Both the position numbers and the translations under genes were made by a program. This document shows positions 19,512-27,293 of a stretch of 41,878 nucleotides of DNA, one piece after another. This DNA comes from Kiritimatiellia bacterium (lineage in GTDB: Bacteria; Verrucomicrobiota; Kiritimatiellia; CAIQIC01; Lenti-01), in assembly GCA_017527155.1 (NCBI GenBank), contig JAFXQI010000009.1:1-41878 (forward strand), written 5' to 3'. Below the pieces are notes generated by a model. That model ran no database searches. It was not told the origin of the DNA and saw only the letters and a list, made by a program, of their open reading frames with translations. Each line of letters opens with the position of its first letter. Position 1 is the first letter of the stretch.

Positions 19512-20750
19512 ATGGACATGAACATGGTCGGCGTGGTACTCGGCGGTGGCGAAGGCAAGCGGCTCCAACCCCTCACCCGCGACCGGTGCAAACCGGCCGT
19601 CCCGCTCGCCGGCAAGTACCGTCTCGTCGACATTCCCGTCAGCAACTGCATCAACTCCGGCATCCGCCGCATCAACATCCTGACGCAGTTCAACTCCGTC
19701 TCCCTGCACCAGCACGTCCAGAACACCTACGTCTTCGACCGCTTCCACGACGGCTACGTCCGCATCCTCGCCGCCCAGCAGACCCCCGGCGCCGAGCGCT
19801 GGTTCCAGGGCACGGCCGACGCCGTCCGCCAGTCCCTCCGCTACGTGATGGACCACAACCCCGACCACGTCCTCATCCTCTCCGGCGACCAGCTCTACCG
19901 CATGGACGCCCGCCTCGTCCTCGAAGAGCACATCGCCAACCACGCCGACGTCACCGTCTGCTGCAAGGCCGTCCCCCGCTCCCAGGCCGGCGCGCTGGGC
20001 ATCATGCAGGCGGACGCGAAGGGCCGCGTCGTGCGCTTCGTCGAGAAGCCCGGCGACACGCCCGTCCTCGACGAACTGCGCGCGCCCGGCGACGGCCCCG
20101 AGCGGTACTTCGCCAGCATGGGCATCTACATCTTCAACACCAAGACGCTCCTCGAAGTCCTGGACAACGACGAAACCGACTTCGGCAAGAACATCATCCC
20201 GGCGGCCATCCGCGACCGCAACGTCCACCGCTACCTCTTCCGCGGCTACTGGCGCGACATCGGGACCATCCGCGCCTTCTGGCAGGCGAACATGGAACTG
20301 ACCGGCCCGCTGCCCGAGTTCAACCTCTACGACCCGCGCGCGCCCCTCTACACCCACATGCGCTTCCTGCCGCCCTCCAAGATCAACTGCTGCGACCTGA
20401 ACCGCGCGCTGCTCTCCGAAGGCTGCATCATCTCCGGCCACCGCATCCTGAGCAGCATCATCGGCGTGCGGGCCATCGTGGGCGAAGGCAGCGTCCTCGA
20501 GCACACCGTCATGATGGGCGCCGACTACTACGACCACGAGCGCACCGACAAGACCCACACGGTCCCGCTCGGGGTGGGCCGCGACTGCTTCATCCGCAAC
20601 GCGATCATCGACAAGAACGCGCGCATCGGCGACGGCTGCTACATCACCCCCGACGGCAAACCCGACGGCGTCCACGACCTCTACACCGTCCAGGACGGCA
20701 TCATCGTCATCCCCAAGAACACCGTCATCCCCCCCGGCACCCGCCTCTAG
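19512..20750 (+). CDS. glgC: Glucose-1-phosphate adenylyltransferase
   Basis: GlgC makes ADP-glucose from glucose 1-phosphate and ATP, the committed step of bacterial glycogen synthesis. From ATG 19512 (AAAGGA about 10 bases upstream) it has 412 residues. The N-terminal nucleotidyltransferase fold shows GGGEGKRLQPLTRDRCKPAV, followed by GKYRLVDIPVSNCINSG, then GTADAVRQ and LSGDQLYRMD; VRFVEKPGD and the GYWRDIGTIRAFWQANMEL segment complete the substrate site. The C-terminal left-handed beta-helix contains GCIISGHRILSSIIGVRAIV and VMMGADYYD. The frame is open upstream to 19275, but that stretch includes the terminator of gmd and is not coding. It stands alone; no other glycogen gene is nearby. 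Confidence 0.94.
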   Translation: MDMNMVGVVLGGGEGKRLQPLTRDRCKPAVPLAGKYRLVDIPVSNCINSGIRRINILTQFNSVSLHQHVQNTYVFDRFHDGYVRILAAQQTPGAERWFQGTADAVRQSLRYVMDHNPDHVLILSGDQLYRMDARLVLEEHIANHADVTVCCKAVPRSQAGALGIMQADAKGRVVRFVEKPGDTPVLDELRAPGDGPERYFASMGIYIFNTKTLLEVLDNDETDFGKNIIPAAIRDRNVHRYLFRGYWRDIGTIRAFWQANMELTGPLPEFNLYDPRAPLYTHMRFLPPSKINCCDLNRALLSEGCIISGHRILSSIIGVRAIVGEGSVLEHTVMMGADYYDHERTDKTHTVPLGVGRDCFIRNAIIDKNARIGDGCYITPDGKPDGVHDLYTVQDGIIVIPKNTVIPPGTRL

Positions 20751-20796
20751 AGCGGTTACGTTATTCTGTAGCGCCCCGGACGTTTCCCCACCACAA

Positions 20797-20861
20797 GGTC
20801 GCGCGGAAGCGCGACCCTCCCGATGCGCTCTCCACGGGGAGGGACGCGCTTCTGCGCGTCC
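20797..20861. repeat. Pair of GCGC palindromes
   Basis: GGTCGCGCGGAAGCGCGACC (20797-20816) and GGACGCGCTTCTGCGCGTCC (20842-20861) flank CTCTCCACGGGGAGG. They belong to the same family as the copies at 5404, 11438-11640 and 34977-35084. Confidence 0.9.
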
Positions 20862-21218
20862 GCAGTGGGAAATGGCTGGTGAGACAACGGATTGCGGCCA
20901 CACTGTTTCTGAAATCGCTCTGGGGATTACGGGGACAGACCCTGTATAATTCAGAAGGAGAAGCGATTGGATTGCATCGCCGGAGCGTTAGCGCAGGCAT
21001 CGGACAAATCGGAGTTTCTCTTCTTCCTCCACCGGCAAATCGGAGTTTCATCCTGTTTCCCCAAGGTTTTCCAGTCCGCGAAGCGGTTTTCATGTTTTTC
21101 AATGTAGAACATCCCCGGCTGTTCCCACCGGCAAATCGGAGTGTGTTGTCTTTTCACCCAGTCCCCCTTTGTACAAACCGGAGATACGCCCTCCGCCCAA
21201 CCGTAGCCCCTTTCCGCC

Positions 21219-21247
21219 TTGACGCGCAGTGTCTTGGCAACTATATT
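21219..21247 (+). promoter_or_regulatory. Strong promoter for the DUF4143 ATPase gene
   Basis: TTGACG (21219-21224), a 17-bp spacer and TATATT (21242-21247) are near consensus and end 34 bp before the ATG at 21282. The TTG inside the -35 box opens an in-frame extension that cannot be translated from this promoter. Confidence 0.75.
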
Positions 21248-21281
21248 CACGGCGAATTTCGATTCCGATTCCAGATTTGCC

Positions 21282-22547
21282 ATGAAATACACTCCCCGCG
21301 CCATCGAACCCCACCTCCGCCGCCTCGCCGCCGCCCACAAGGCCGTCCTCGTCACCGGCGCTCGCCAGGTCGGAAAATCCACGCTGCTGCGCCATCTCTT
21401 TCCCGACCGCCGCTACGTCACGCTCGACGACCCCTTCCTGGAGGAACAGGCCAAAACCGACGGACGCTTCTTCCTCTCGCTCAACCCGCCGCCCGTCACC
21501 GTGGACGAAATCCAGCGCGCGCCGGAGCTGTTCCGCCACGTCAAGATGCTGTGCGACGAATCGGACGCTCCCGGACAGTTCCTCCTGACCGGCTCCCAGC
21601 CCTACCACCTCATGCAGGGCGTTTCGGAATCGCTTTCCGGCCGCGTCGCGGTGCTGGAACTGCACGGCCTCTCCCTGCGCGAGCGCCGTTCCGATTCCTT
21701 CGCCGAACGATTCGTCCCCACCGAAGACTACCTCCGCCGCCGCGCCGCCACCGCCGCCCCGCTCGCGCCCGCCGACCTCTGGCGCACCATCCACCGCGGC
21801 TCGTTCCCCGGCCTCCCCGGCGACGCCCGCGACTGGTCCGCGTTCCATGCCGACTACCTCCGCACCTACGTCGAACGCGACGTCCGCGCCCTCGACGCCG
21901 TTCAGGACCTCTCCGCCTTCCGCCGTTTCGTGGTCGCGGCCGCCGCCCGCACCGGGCAGATGCTCAACCATTCCGCCATCGCCTCCGAAATCGGCAAGGA
22001 CCTCGGCACCGTGAAGCGCTGGATGTCGCTTCTGGAAGCGGCCGGACTCGTCATTCTGCTGGAAGCGTTCGCACCGTCGGCCCTGCGCCGCGCCATCCGC
22101 ACGCCCAAGCTCTACTTCCTCGACACCGGCCTCGCCGCCTACCTCACCCGCTGGCTCACCCCCGGGACCCTCGCCGCCGGCGCGATGTCCGGCCCGCTCT
22201 TCGAGACGTTCGCCGTCTCGGAAATCGTCAAGTCGTTCGCCAACGCGGGCCTCGACTGGCGGCACCATCTCTCCTACTACCGCGGCCGCGACCGCCGCAA
22301 ACTCACCCGCGGCGGCACCGAGCGGGAGGTCGAATCGGAAATTGACCTCGTCATCGAGGAAGACGGCGTGCTCTACCCCGTCGAAATCAAGCGCTCCTCC
22401 TCCGTCACGGCCGACGCCGCGGCGGCGTTCCCGACCCTCGACGCGGTGTCCGGCCGGACGCGCGGCACGGGTGCGGTGCTCTGCCCCTGTCCGCAACCCG
22501 CGCGGCTCCGCGACAACCTCTACGCCGTCCCAATCTGGTACGTCTAG
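21282..22547 (+). CDS. AAA ATPase with DUF4143 C-terminal domain
   Basis: This 421-residue protein has the AAA_14/DUF4143 layout. The N-terminal segment MKYTPRAIEPHLRRL is typical; the Walker A motif is GARQVGKST (26-34), Walker B is VTVDEIQ (72-78), and the sensor is LLTGSQ. A winged-helix-like middle follows (MLNHSAIASEIGKDLGTVKRW). The DUF4143 part contains KLYFLDTGLAAYL and a restriction-endonuclease-like motif E-IDLVI-EEDGVLYPVEIKRS (about 355-375). Such genes are abundant, mobile and often solitary in gut bacteria and archaea. A link to defence or toxin-antitoxin behaviour is suspected for the family but unproven. Repeats upstream and its own promoter fit recent acquisition. The open frame upstream of 21282 is not used. 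Confidence 0.88.
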   Translation: MKYTPRAIEPHLRRLAAAHKAVLVTGARQVGKSTLLRHLFPDRRYVTLDDPFLEEQAKTDGRFFLSLNPPPVTVDEIQRAPELFRHVKMLCDESDAPGQFLLTGSQPYHLMQGVSESLSGRVAVLELHGLSLRERRSDSFAERFVPTEDYLRRRAATAAPLAPADLWRTIHRGSFPGLPGDARDWSAFHADYLRTYVERDVRALDAVQDLSAFRRFVVAAAARTGQMLNHSAIASEIGKDLGTVKRWMSLLEAAGLVILLEAFAPSALRRAIRTPKLYFLDTGLAAYLTRWLTPGTLAAGAMSGPLFETFAVSEIVKSFANAGLDWRHHLSYYRGRDRRKLTRGGTEREVESEIDLVIEEDGVLYPVEIKRSSSVTADAAAAFPTLDAVSGRTRGTGAVLCPCPQPARLRDNLYAVPIWYV

Positions 22548-22593
22548 CGCCACCCGCCTGCTCCTTCGCGATTTCGTCGCTCCCCGGTATCCC

Positions 22594-23259
22594 CTAGAAG
22601 AGAGCGCCCATGCCGACGAAGAAGCGGTTGCCGGCCATGTCGAGTTCGCTTTCGGGATGGGACCCGTCGGCTCGGTAAACGTAGTTTTCGCAGACGATGT
22701 CGATTTTCCCGAATTCGCGACGGTATTCTGCAAAAAGGAATATATGTTCATATACACGCCAGCGGGCACCGGCAAAGAGGCTGCAGGTGCCAACCAACTG
22801 ATCCTGATGCCACTTGTCTCCGCCGTAGAGGCCGTAATCGTCCTTGTAGTCGAGATCGAACCCGTGAACCGTGCCGCCGCCACCGGCGTAGAAGGTGAGG
22901 GCGCTGGAAATGCGTAGGGGGACATAGAGGTCGAGACCGAACTGCCGATCGTCGGCCTTGCATTCCGTGTCGTCCATCATGGCCCAGGCGAGGGAAAAGG
23001 TTCCGCCGATGCCGACATGGGCTGTGGAATTGACATATTCACCGCCGAAAGCGAATCCGCCGCCGTGCATGGGTTTGCCAAGATCCTTGACCTTGAATTG
23101 GGTGTAGTAGAACTGTCCGAAGCCGAAGCCTTCCTTCTGCCACCATTGGTTTTCGGTGAAATCGGGGGAGGACACGGAGGAGACACCCGGCTGGGCCAGG
23201 GTGGCGGTGGCGGCGACAAAGGCGACAAGGCCCGCCAGAGGGAGAGAGAAGCGTTTCAT
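22594..23259 (-). CDS. Small outer-membrane beta-barrel protein
   Basis: The 221-residue protein starts at ATG 23259 with AAAGGA upstream and a signal peptide (MKRFSLPLAGLVAFVAATATLAQ, cleavage near residue 22). The mature part shows alternating amphipathic strands rich in Gly, Tyr and Phe (GFGFGQFYYTQFKV, HGGGFAFGGEYV, GIGGTFSLAWAMMD, FYAGGGGTVHGFDLDY, FAGARWRVYEHIFLFAEYRREF) and ends in a terminal aromatic residue (RFFVGMGALF), as expected for a BAM-assembled barrel of about 8 strands. Function is unknown. It is the last gene of a six-gene co-directional cluster of lipoproteins, 17 bp from its neighbour, so it is a plausible outer-membrane partner of them. Confidence 0.72.
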   Translation of the reverse strand: MKRFSLPLAGLVAFVAATATLAQPGVSSVSSPDFTENQWWQKEGFGFGQFYYTQFKVKDLGKPMHGGGFAFGGEYVNSTAHVGIGGTFSLAWAMMDDTECKADDRQFGLDLYVPLRISSALTFYAGGGGTVHGFDLDYKDDYGLYGGDKWHQDQLVGTCSLFAGARWRVYEHIFLFAEYRREFGKIDIVCENYVYRADGSHPESELDMAGNRFFVGMGALF

Positions 23260-23276
23260 TCGTGGTTCCTTTCTGT

Positions 23277-24281
23277 TCAGTTTTTGTAAATCATGGCGAC
23301 GGAAACGGCCCATTCCCGGTCGGCGGCGGCTTCGAGGAGAGCGCGGTCCTCGGCATTGCGGATGGCCTCCGGCCCCTCCGCCGCGGGAGCAAAGCGCACG
23401 GTCCCCTCGACGGACGACTCGCCGTTCGCGACGGCGGCGAGGTTGAACACGGCCTCTTTCCGGCCCTCCTCGACGGCGATGGTCTCGACGTAGCCCAGCG
23501 ACGGGAGTCGCAAGGTCACGGTGTAGGGGCCGGACACCCGGCGACGGGTCTGGGACACCTTCGACTCCACCGGAGTCGGCTCGAGCTTCTCGGGGTCTCC
23601 GATGACGTAGGTGCAGTACTTGTGGAAGCCGAAGAATCCAGCGTGGGAGCAACTGCTGGCAATTTCCCGCTGGGGGTGTGCCTTCTCATCCTGCCAAGTC
23701 CAAGCCCCGATCCGCTCTCGATCTTCGGCGGAGAACTTGGCCAACAGGCGTGTCTTGCCGTCTTGGGCAAGCATCCAATGGTGGGTGGAGCATTCATATT
23801 TTCCAAAGAACGGCACGCACAGCAGGGAGTTGGGTAGCATAAGAATCCCAAACAGCATCATTTTTGCGGCTTCATCGTTGGAGTTGGATTGGTAGTGTCC
23901 CCCGCCCGTGTGCGTCCAGCCCGCCAGAGGCATGAGGGAGTTGCGGGGGCGATAAATGGATTCGGCCTCTCCCGGAAAGATGCCGAAGGCCAGGCGTTTG
24001 CATTTTTCGAGGGAGACTTTTTCGTGGTGCAGCACCTGGGGTTGCACGCTGGTGACCACGCCGGCCAGGCCGATGGCCACGGACCCGTCCTGGGCGTCGG
24101 CGGGGGTCACGGCGGGCTCGGGTTCATAGGACTTCTCGGGGAGGTCCCAGGCGGCGCGCACGTCGGTGGAATACTCGGTGGTGAACGTTTCCGATCCCAC
24201 CGGGAAGGAGACGCAACCGGCACAAAGCCAGGTGGCGGCGGCAATGGCCGTGAGGCAGGGGGCGGGGAGGGTGCTTTTCAT
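23277..24281 (-). CDS. Lipoprotein of unknown function, paralogue of upstream gene
   Basis: The 334-residue protein begins with a lipoprotein signal (MKSTLPAPCLTAIAAATWLC, then AGC with C23 as lipidation site). It is clearly related to the product of 24334-25821. Shared blocks in the same order are VAIGLAGVVTSVQ, KRLAFGIFPGEAES, a hydrophobic stretch before CVPFFGKYECS, the HAGFFGFHKYCTYVIGDPE segment, and GPYTVTLRLPSLGY followed by AVFNLAAV. It lacks the long C-terminal extension of the paralogue. A hydrophobic segment near residue 145 (MMLFGILMLPNSLLCVPFF) could insert in a membrane. I do not recognise a named family. ATG 24281 has AAAGGAAC upstream; the gap to the upstream gene is 52 bp. 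Confidence 0.7.
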   Translation of the reverse strand: MKSTLPAPCLTAIAAATWLCAGCVSFPVGSETFTTEYSTDVRAAWDLPEKSYEPEPAVTPADAQDGSVAIGLAGVVTSVQPQVLHHEKVSLEKCKRLAFGIFPGEAESIYRPRNSLMPLAGWTHTGGGHYQSNSNDEAAKMMLFGILMLPNSLLCVPFFGKYECSTHHWMLAQDGKTRLLAKFSAEDRERIGAWTWQDEKAHPQREIASSCSHAGFFGFHKYCTYVIGDPEKLEPTPVESKVSQTRRRVSGPYTVTLRLPSLGYVETIAVEEGRKEAVFNLAAVANGESSVEGTVRFAPAAEGPEAIRNAEDRALLEAAADREWAVSVAMIYKN

Positions 24282-24333
24282 GGGGTGTTCCTTTCTGTTG
24301 GGGTTCCGTTTCCTGAATCGTCGTGGCAGGGAG

Positions 24334-25821
24334 TCATTGGAGGGCCTCGAACTCGACTGTGAGGAGTCCATCTTCGAAGCGCTCCTGGCGGCTGCGGTAG
24401 GTCGCGCCGGGCGGCGGAGCCTTGCCGACCTCGAGCGCCACGTTCTTCTCCGCGACGATGGCGGAAATGTTGTCGCGGGCCCAGGACTTGGCCTCGGCGG
24501 CGGGCATGCCGCCGGTGATGCGGAGACGGACCCATCCGCGGCGGGATTCCGGATCGTAGTGCCAGCCATCCTCGACCGGGCGTGCGGAGAAGGCGCGTCC
24601 CTCGCACATCAGGGTCCGGCCGGCGTTTTCGGTGACGAAGCGGAGGTTTTCCCTGATGGTCTGCGGGGACTCACCCGGGTGGCGGGAGAGGAAATCCTGG
24701 CGCACCAGATCGCGCACTTCCGCCTCGACGAGGCGACGGATGTCGAAGGTGCGCGTCGTGTCGAGGATTTCCACGCACACGGTGTAGAAACCACCGTCGC
24801 CGGGCTGGATGCCGGTGACTTTGTAGGGGCGTTGCGGCGGGGTCGGGGCTGGGGTCGAGGCGGGGGCGGAGACGGAGACGGGGATGCGGATGACGGTGGG
24901 TGCGGGAGGAGGCTTGGGCGGCGGCGGGGCCCGGAGCGTGACGTCGAAGGAATGGCTCTCCGCGGCGGCCTTGCCCAGAGCCAGGCCCACCCAAGGTTCG
25001 GAGGCGGCGGCTGGGCTCTGGACGGGCCTGAAAGAGACGAAGGCGCGGACGGTCCGGTCCCGGGTCACGGCGGGCAGGGAGAACACGGCCGTTCCGTCCC
25101 TCCCGGAACGTACCGGCGCGGGGCGGTGGCCGAGATCGGGAATGGAAAACTCGATTTCAAACGGTCCCGGGACGGCGACGGCCGTCCGGGTACGGACATG
25201 GGGCGGCTCGGCGCGGAAGGGGCCGTCCACGGGGCCTTCACGGACGCTCACCGTGTACTTGTGGATGCCGAGAAGGCCCACGTGCGCGTAGGCGTTGAGG
25301 TTCTTCGACTTCGTGCAGTCGTAGGACCCGAACGGCCCTTCCAGCAGGAGTGCATGGAGGGTTCCCAGGGGGACGAACGGGAGGCCCACGGCGAATGCCG
25401 CCGGGTAGCCGCGCGGGAAACACGCCGGGGGGTCCGCCCCGACCGGCGCGCAGTACTGCTCCGCCGCTGCCGGAAAAAAGCCGAAGGACAGCCGGCGCTG
25501 TTTCGTGATGGTTGTCGTCTGCTCGTGGCTGGTCCGCTCGTACTCCTCGCGCACGTCCGCCACCAGCCCGACCGAAACCGCCTGCGCCCCGGCCGGCGCA
25601 TGCGTCATCTTCACGGCCGTCACCTCGGACCGCGAAGGGGAGCAGGCCGTATTGTGGATGGTACGCGTCTGCCGTTCCACGACCGGAGCCCCCACGTCCA
25701 CCGCACGGCACCCGCAGAGTAGCAACAACGCCGCCGCCACCCTCGCCGCCGCGGCGAAAAGCGACCTTCCCGCCCGTGCCGGGCGGTCAGCGGGGGCTCC
25801 CGTTGGACTCGGTCGGCGCAT
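24334..25821 (-). CDS. Lipoprotein of unknown function with extra C-terminal domain
   Basis: The 495-residue protein has a basic N-terminus of about 27 residues, a hydrophobic core and a lipobox-like LLLLCGC (C38). The N-terminal half shares ordered blocks with the product of 23277-24281: VSVGLVADVREEY, RRLSFGFFPAAAE, GSYDCTKSKN, HVGLLGIHKYTVSV and GPFEIEFSIPDLGH. After residue about 285 come a Pro-rich linker (PPPPKPPPAP...) and a C-terminal domain of about 160 residues (DIRRLVEAEVRDLVRQDFL, TLMCEGRAF, WVRLRITGGM). That domain loosely recalls LPP20/FlgT-type lipoprotein folds; this is weak inference. The ATG at 25821 lies 4 bp after the stop of the preceding gene, so the two are co-translated. 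Confidence 0.68.
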   Translation of the reverse strand: MRRPSPTGAPADRPARAGRSLFAAAARVAAALLLLCGCRAVDVGAPVVERQTRTIHNTACSPSRSEVTAVKMTHAPAGAQAVSVGLVADVREEYERTSHEQTTTITKQRRLSFGFFPAAAEQYCAPVGADPPACFPRGYPAAFAVGLPFVPLGTLHALLLEGPFGSYDCTKSKNLNAYAHVGLLGIHKYTVSVREGPVDGPFRAEPPHVRTRTAVAVPGPFEIEFSIPDLGHRPAPVRSGRDGTAVFSLPAVTRDRTVRAFVSFRPVQSPAAASEPWVGLALGKAAAESHSFDVTLRAPPPPKPPPAPTVIRIPVSVSAPASTPAPTPPQRPYKVTGIQPGDGGFYTVCVEILDTTRTFDIRRLVEAEVRDLVRQDFLSRHPGESPQTIRENLRFVTENAGRTLMCEGRAFSARPVEDGWHYDPESRRGWVRLRITGGMPAAEAKSWARDNISAIVAEKNVALEVGKAPPPGATYRSRQERFEDGLLTVEFEALQ

Positions 25822-25825
25822 CGGA

Positions 25826-26698
25826 TCAATTCTTCGCGTCCCGGAAGCGTTGCAAGGTTTCCTCGGGGAGCCGGTTGAGGAAATCCACGAGCGCCTTGCC
25901 GACGTGCCAGACGTCTTGTAGCCGGACCGTCCACCGGAAGGACGGATCGGTCTCCCGGTCCGATTGGTACACCGTGAAACGGCCCCGCGGCGTCACAACA
26001 TCGACGGCGGTTCCGCCCGGAACGGCCCGTTCCGTGCCCTCCACGGCGATTTGCCGCACCAGCTCGTCCTCCATCTGCGTGAAGGTCGTCTTGGGGATGG
26101 GCATTCCCTCGTCGTCCCGCAGGCCGGAGAGGTAGATCGTGACGTCGCGGACAGGGGGGGCCTTTCCGGGAAGCACCCGGTAGATGTCCGACACCACGCG
26201 AATGACAATCTTCCGTTCCGCGGGAAGCTTGTAGTCCCGGAACACGCTTGGATACATGGTCCTGATGAACGAATACTTGTCGAGTCCCTCCCATTTCTTC
26301 CCGGTGGCCATCATGAGTTCCTCGTCCTCCCGTCCCAGCTGTTTCCAAAAGAAGTCCTCGCCGAGGCGTTCCTCCAGAAAGGCATAGCGGGCCACCGCGA
26401 GGTCGCCCAAGGTGATGGTGGCCGGATCATACCCGTCCATGGCCTCCGCGATTCTCCCGCGAAAACCGTCATCAAGGTCGATCCACGGCGTGTCATCCCC
26501 GGAGTAGTGCTCGTCGAAATTTATCAGGGCGATTGACGGCAGGTGGTAAAGATGGAAAGGACCGGCCGCGGTCACGCGGGGGGAGGGTTCGATGTCGGCG
26601 GGATTGATGGTGGTCCACTGTGCCGGCAACTTCGTCACGCACCCGGAGCAGAGCAGCAGTCCGGCCAGGGGCACCAACGGCAAAGCGGAACGGTTCAC
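25826..26698 (-). CDS. Lipoprotein of unknown function
   Basis: The 290-residue product starts at GTG 26698, overlapping the upstream LpoB-like gene by 4 bp (GTGA), and has a lipoprotein signal ending in LLLCSGC (C20). The mature part is mixed alpha/beta: a conserved-looking HLYHLPSIALINFDEHYSGDD, a helical region with AVARYAFLEERLGEDFFWKQL, a strand KIVIRVVSDIYRVL, and a C-terminal strand-turn-helix (WTVRLQDVWHVGKALVDFLNRL). No family is recognised. Tight coupling to the LpoB-like gene and to the next lipoprotein suggests one complex at the outer membrane or wall. It may sense or bind an envelope component, but nothing in the sequence proves this. Confidence 0.68.
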   Translation of the reverse strand: MNRSALPLVPLAGLLLCSGCVTKLPAQWTTINPADIEPSPRVTAAGPFHLYHLPSIALINFDEHYSGDDTPWIDLDDGFRGRIAEAMDGYDPATITLGDLAVARYAFLEERLGEDFFWKQLGREDEELMMATGKKWEGLDKYSFIRTMYPSVFRDYKLPAERKIVIRVVSDIYRVLPGKAPPVRDVTIYLSGLRDDEGMPIPKTTFTQMEDELVRQIAVEGTERAVPGGTAVDVVTPRGRFTVYQSDRETDPSFRWTVRLQDVWHVGKALVDFLNRLPEETLQRFRDAKN

Positions 26699-27195
26699 GG
26701 CGTTCCCTCCTTGGCGATTTCGTCACTGCCGGTCCAGACGTCGAGATCGGCGGCGGTGTCGTGAAGGCGGAAGGTGACGCGGTGGGTGACACGGCGGCCG
26801 TCGGGCAGGTCGCGGTAGGCCCCGCGGAGAATGTAGTCGCACGCATCCGGATCGCCGGAAAGGATGAACCGTCCGCTGGCGCGCAGGGCCGTTTCGATGT
26901 CGTTGCGGAGCGCGTCGAGCGCGGTGGCGTTGCGGGTGGTCGAGAGATTTTCGATGTATGCCACCTGCAGCAACGGCGTCCCGCCGCGCGCTGCCACCTT
27001 CGCCGCGTAGTGCCGGGCGAACACCGGGTCGGCCAGCATCGCGTTCACCAGCCGCTGGCCCGCGGGAACCGTCTCCGCCCGCGTGTACGCCGCCGTCGAT
27101 ACCGGGTTGTACGCCCCCGAATCCACGTACGGCCCCCTCGCGCACCCCGCCGCCAGGAACGAAATCCCCAACAGGCAAACCAACTCTCTTTTCAT
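26695..27195 (-). CDS. LpoB-like penicillin-binding-protein activator lipoprotein
   Basis: The 166-residue lipoprotein (signal MKRELVCLLGISFLAAGC, C18) resembles the LpoB family, outer-membrane lipoproteins that reach through the wall to activate class A penicillin-binding proteins. The family pattern is visible: a short N-terminal spacer, a helix with GQRLVNAMLADPVFARHY, a strand LLQVAYIENLSTTRN, the helix ALDALRNDIETALRASGRF, then CDYILRGAYRDLPDGRR, and a closing strand LDVWTGSDEIAKEG. LpoB of E. coli has a longer disordered linker, whereas here it is about 20 residues. ATG 27195 has AAGGAG upstream; the open frame before it encodes the GACAATT repeat. A genuine PBP1b-type partner is not present in the window. 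Confidence 0.75.
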   Translation of the reverse strand: MKRELVCLLGISFLAAGCARGPYVDSGAYNPVSTAAYTRAETVPAGQRLVNAMLADPVFARHYAAKVAARGGTPLLQVAYIENLSTTRNATALDALRNDIETALRASGRFILSGDPDACDYILRGAYRDLPDGRRVTHRVTFRLHDTAADLDVWTGSDEIAKEGTP

Positions 27196-27215
27196 TTCCG
27201 TCTCCTTCTGTTTCA

Positions 27216-27283
27216 GACAATTACGACAATTTCCGACAATTTTTTCCTTGTCGGAATTGTTTTTCAAAGTTGTCATAATTGTC
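27216..27283. repeat. AT-rich GACAATT inverted repeat
   Basis: GACAATT occurs three times on the plus strand (27216, 27225, 27235) and its complement AATTGT(C) follows. ACAATTTCCGACAA pairs with TTGTCGGAATTGT with one bulge, and an outer GACAATTA pairs with TAATTGTC. The 68 bp lie in the 98-bp gap before the LpoB-like gene and could act as a hairpin in the mRNA. Confidence 0.8.
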
Positions 27284-27293
27284 GTGAATAATC

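Larger units (their letters stand above)
20751..21281. other. Repeat-rich intergenic region before the ATPase gene
   Basis: These 531 bp hold two GCGC palindromes (20797-20816 and 20842-20861) and a GATTACGGGGACAGACC stretch at 20928-20944. They also hold three copies of CAAATCGGAGT (21005, 21036, 21132), two of them preceded by ACCGG. The promoter at 21219 ends the region. No coding frame is convincing. The GGGGACAGACC string resembles ends of REP-associated transposon debris, but no transposase is present. Confidence 0.55.

Noticed and set aside
20948-20953. TATAAT considered as a promoter -10 box
   Set aside because: No acceptable -35 box lies 15-19 bp upstream and no gene follows within the next 300 bp; the ATPase gene has a better promoter at 21219.
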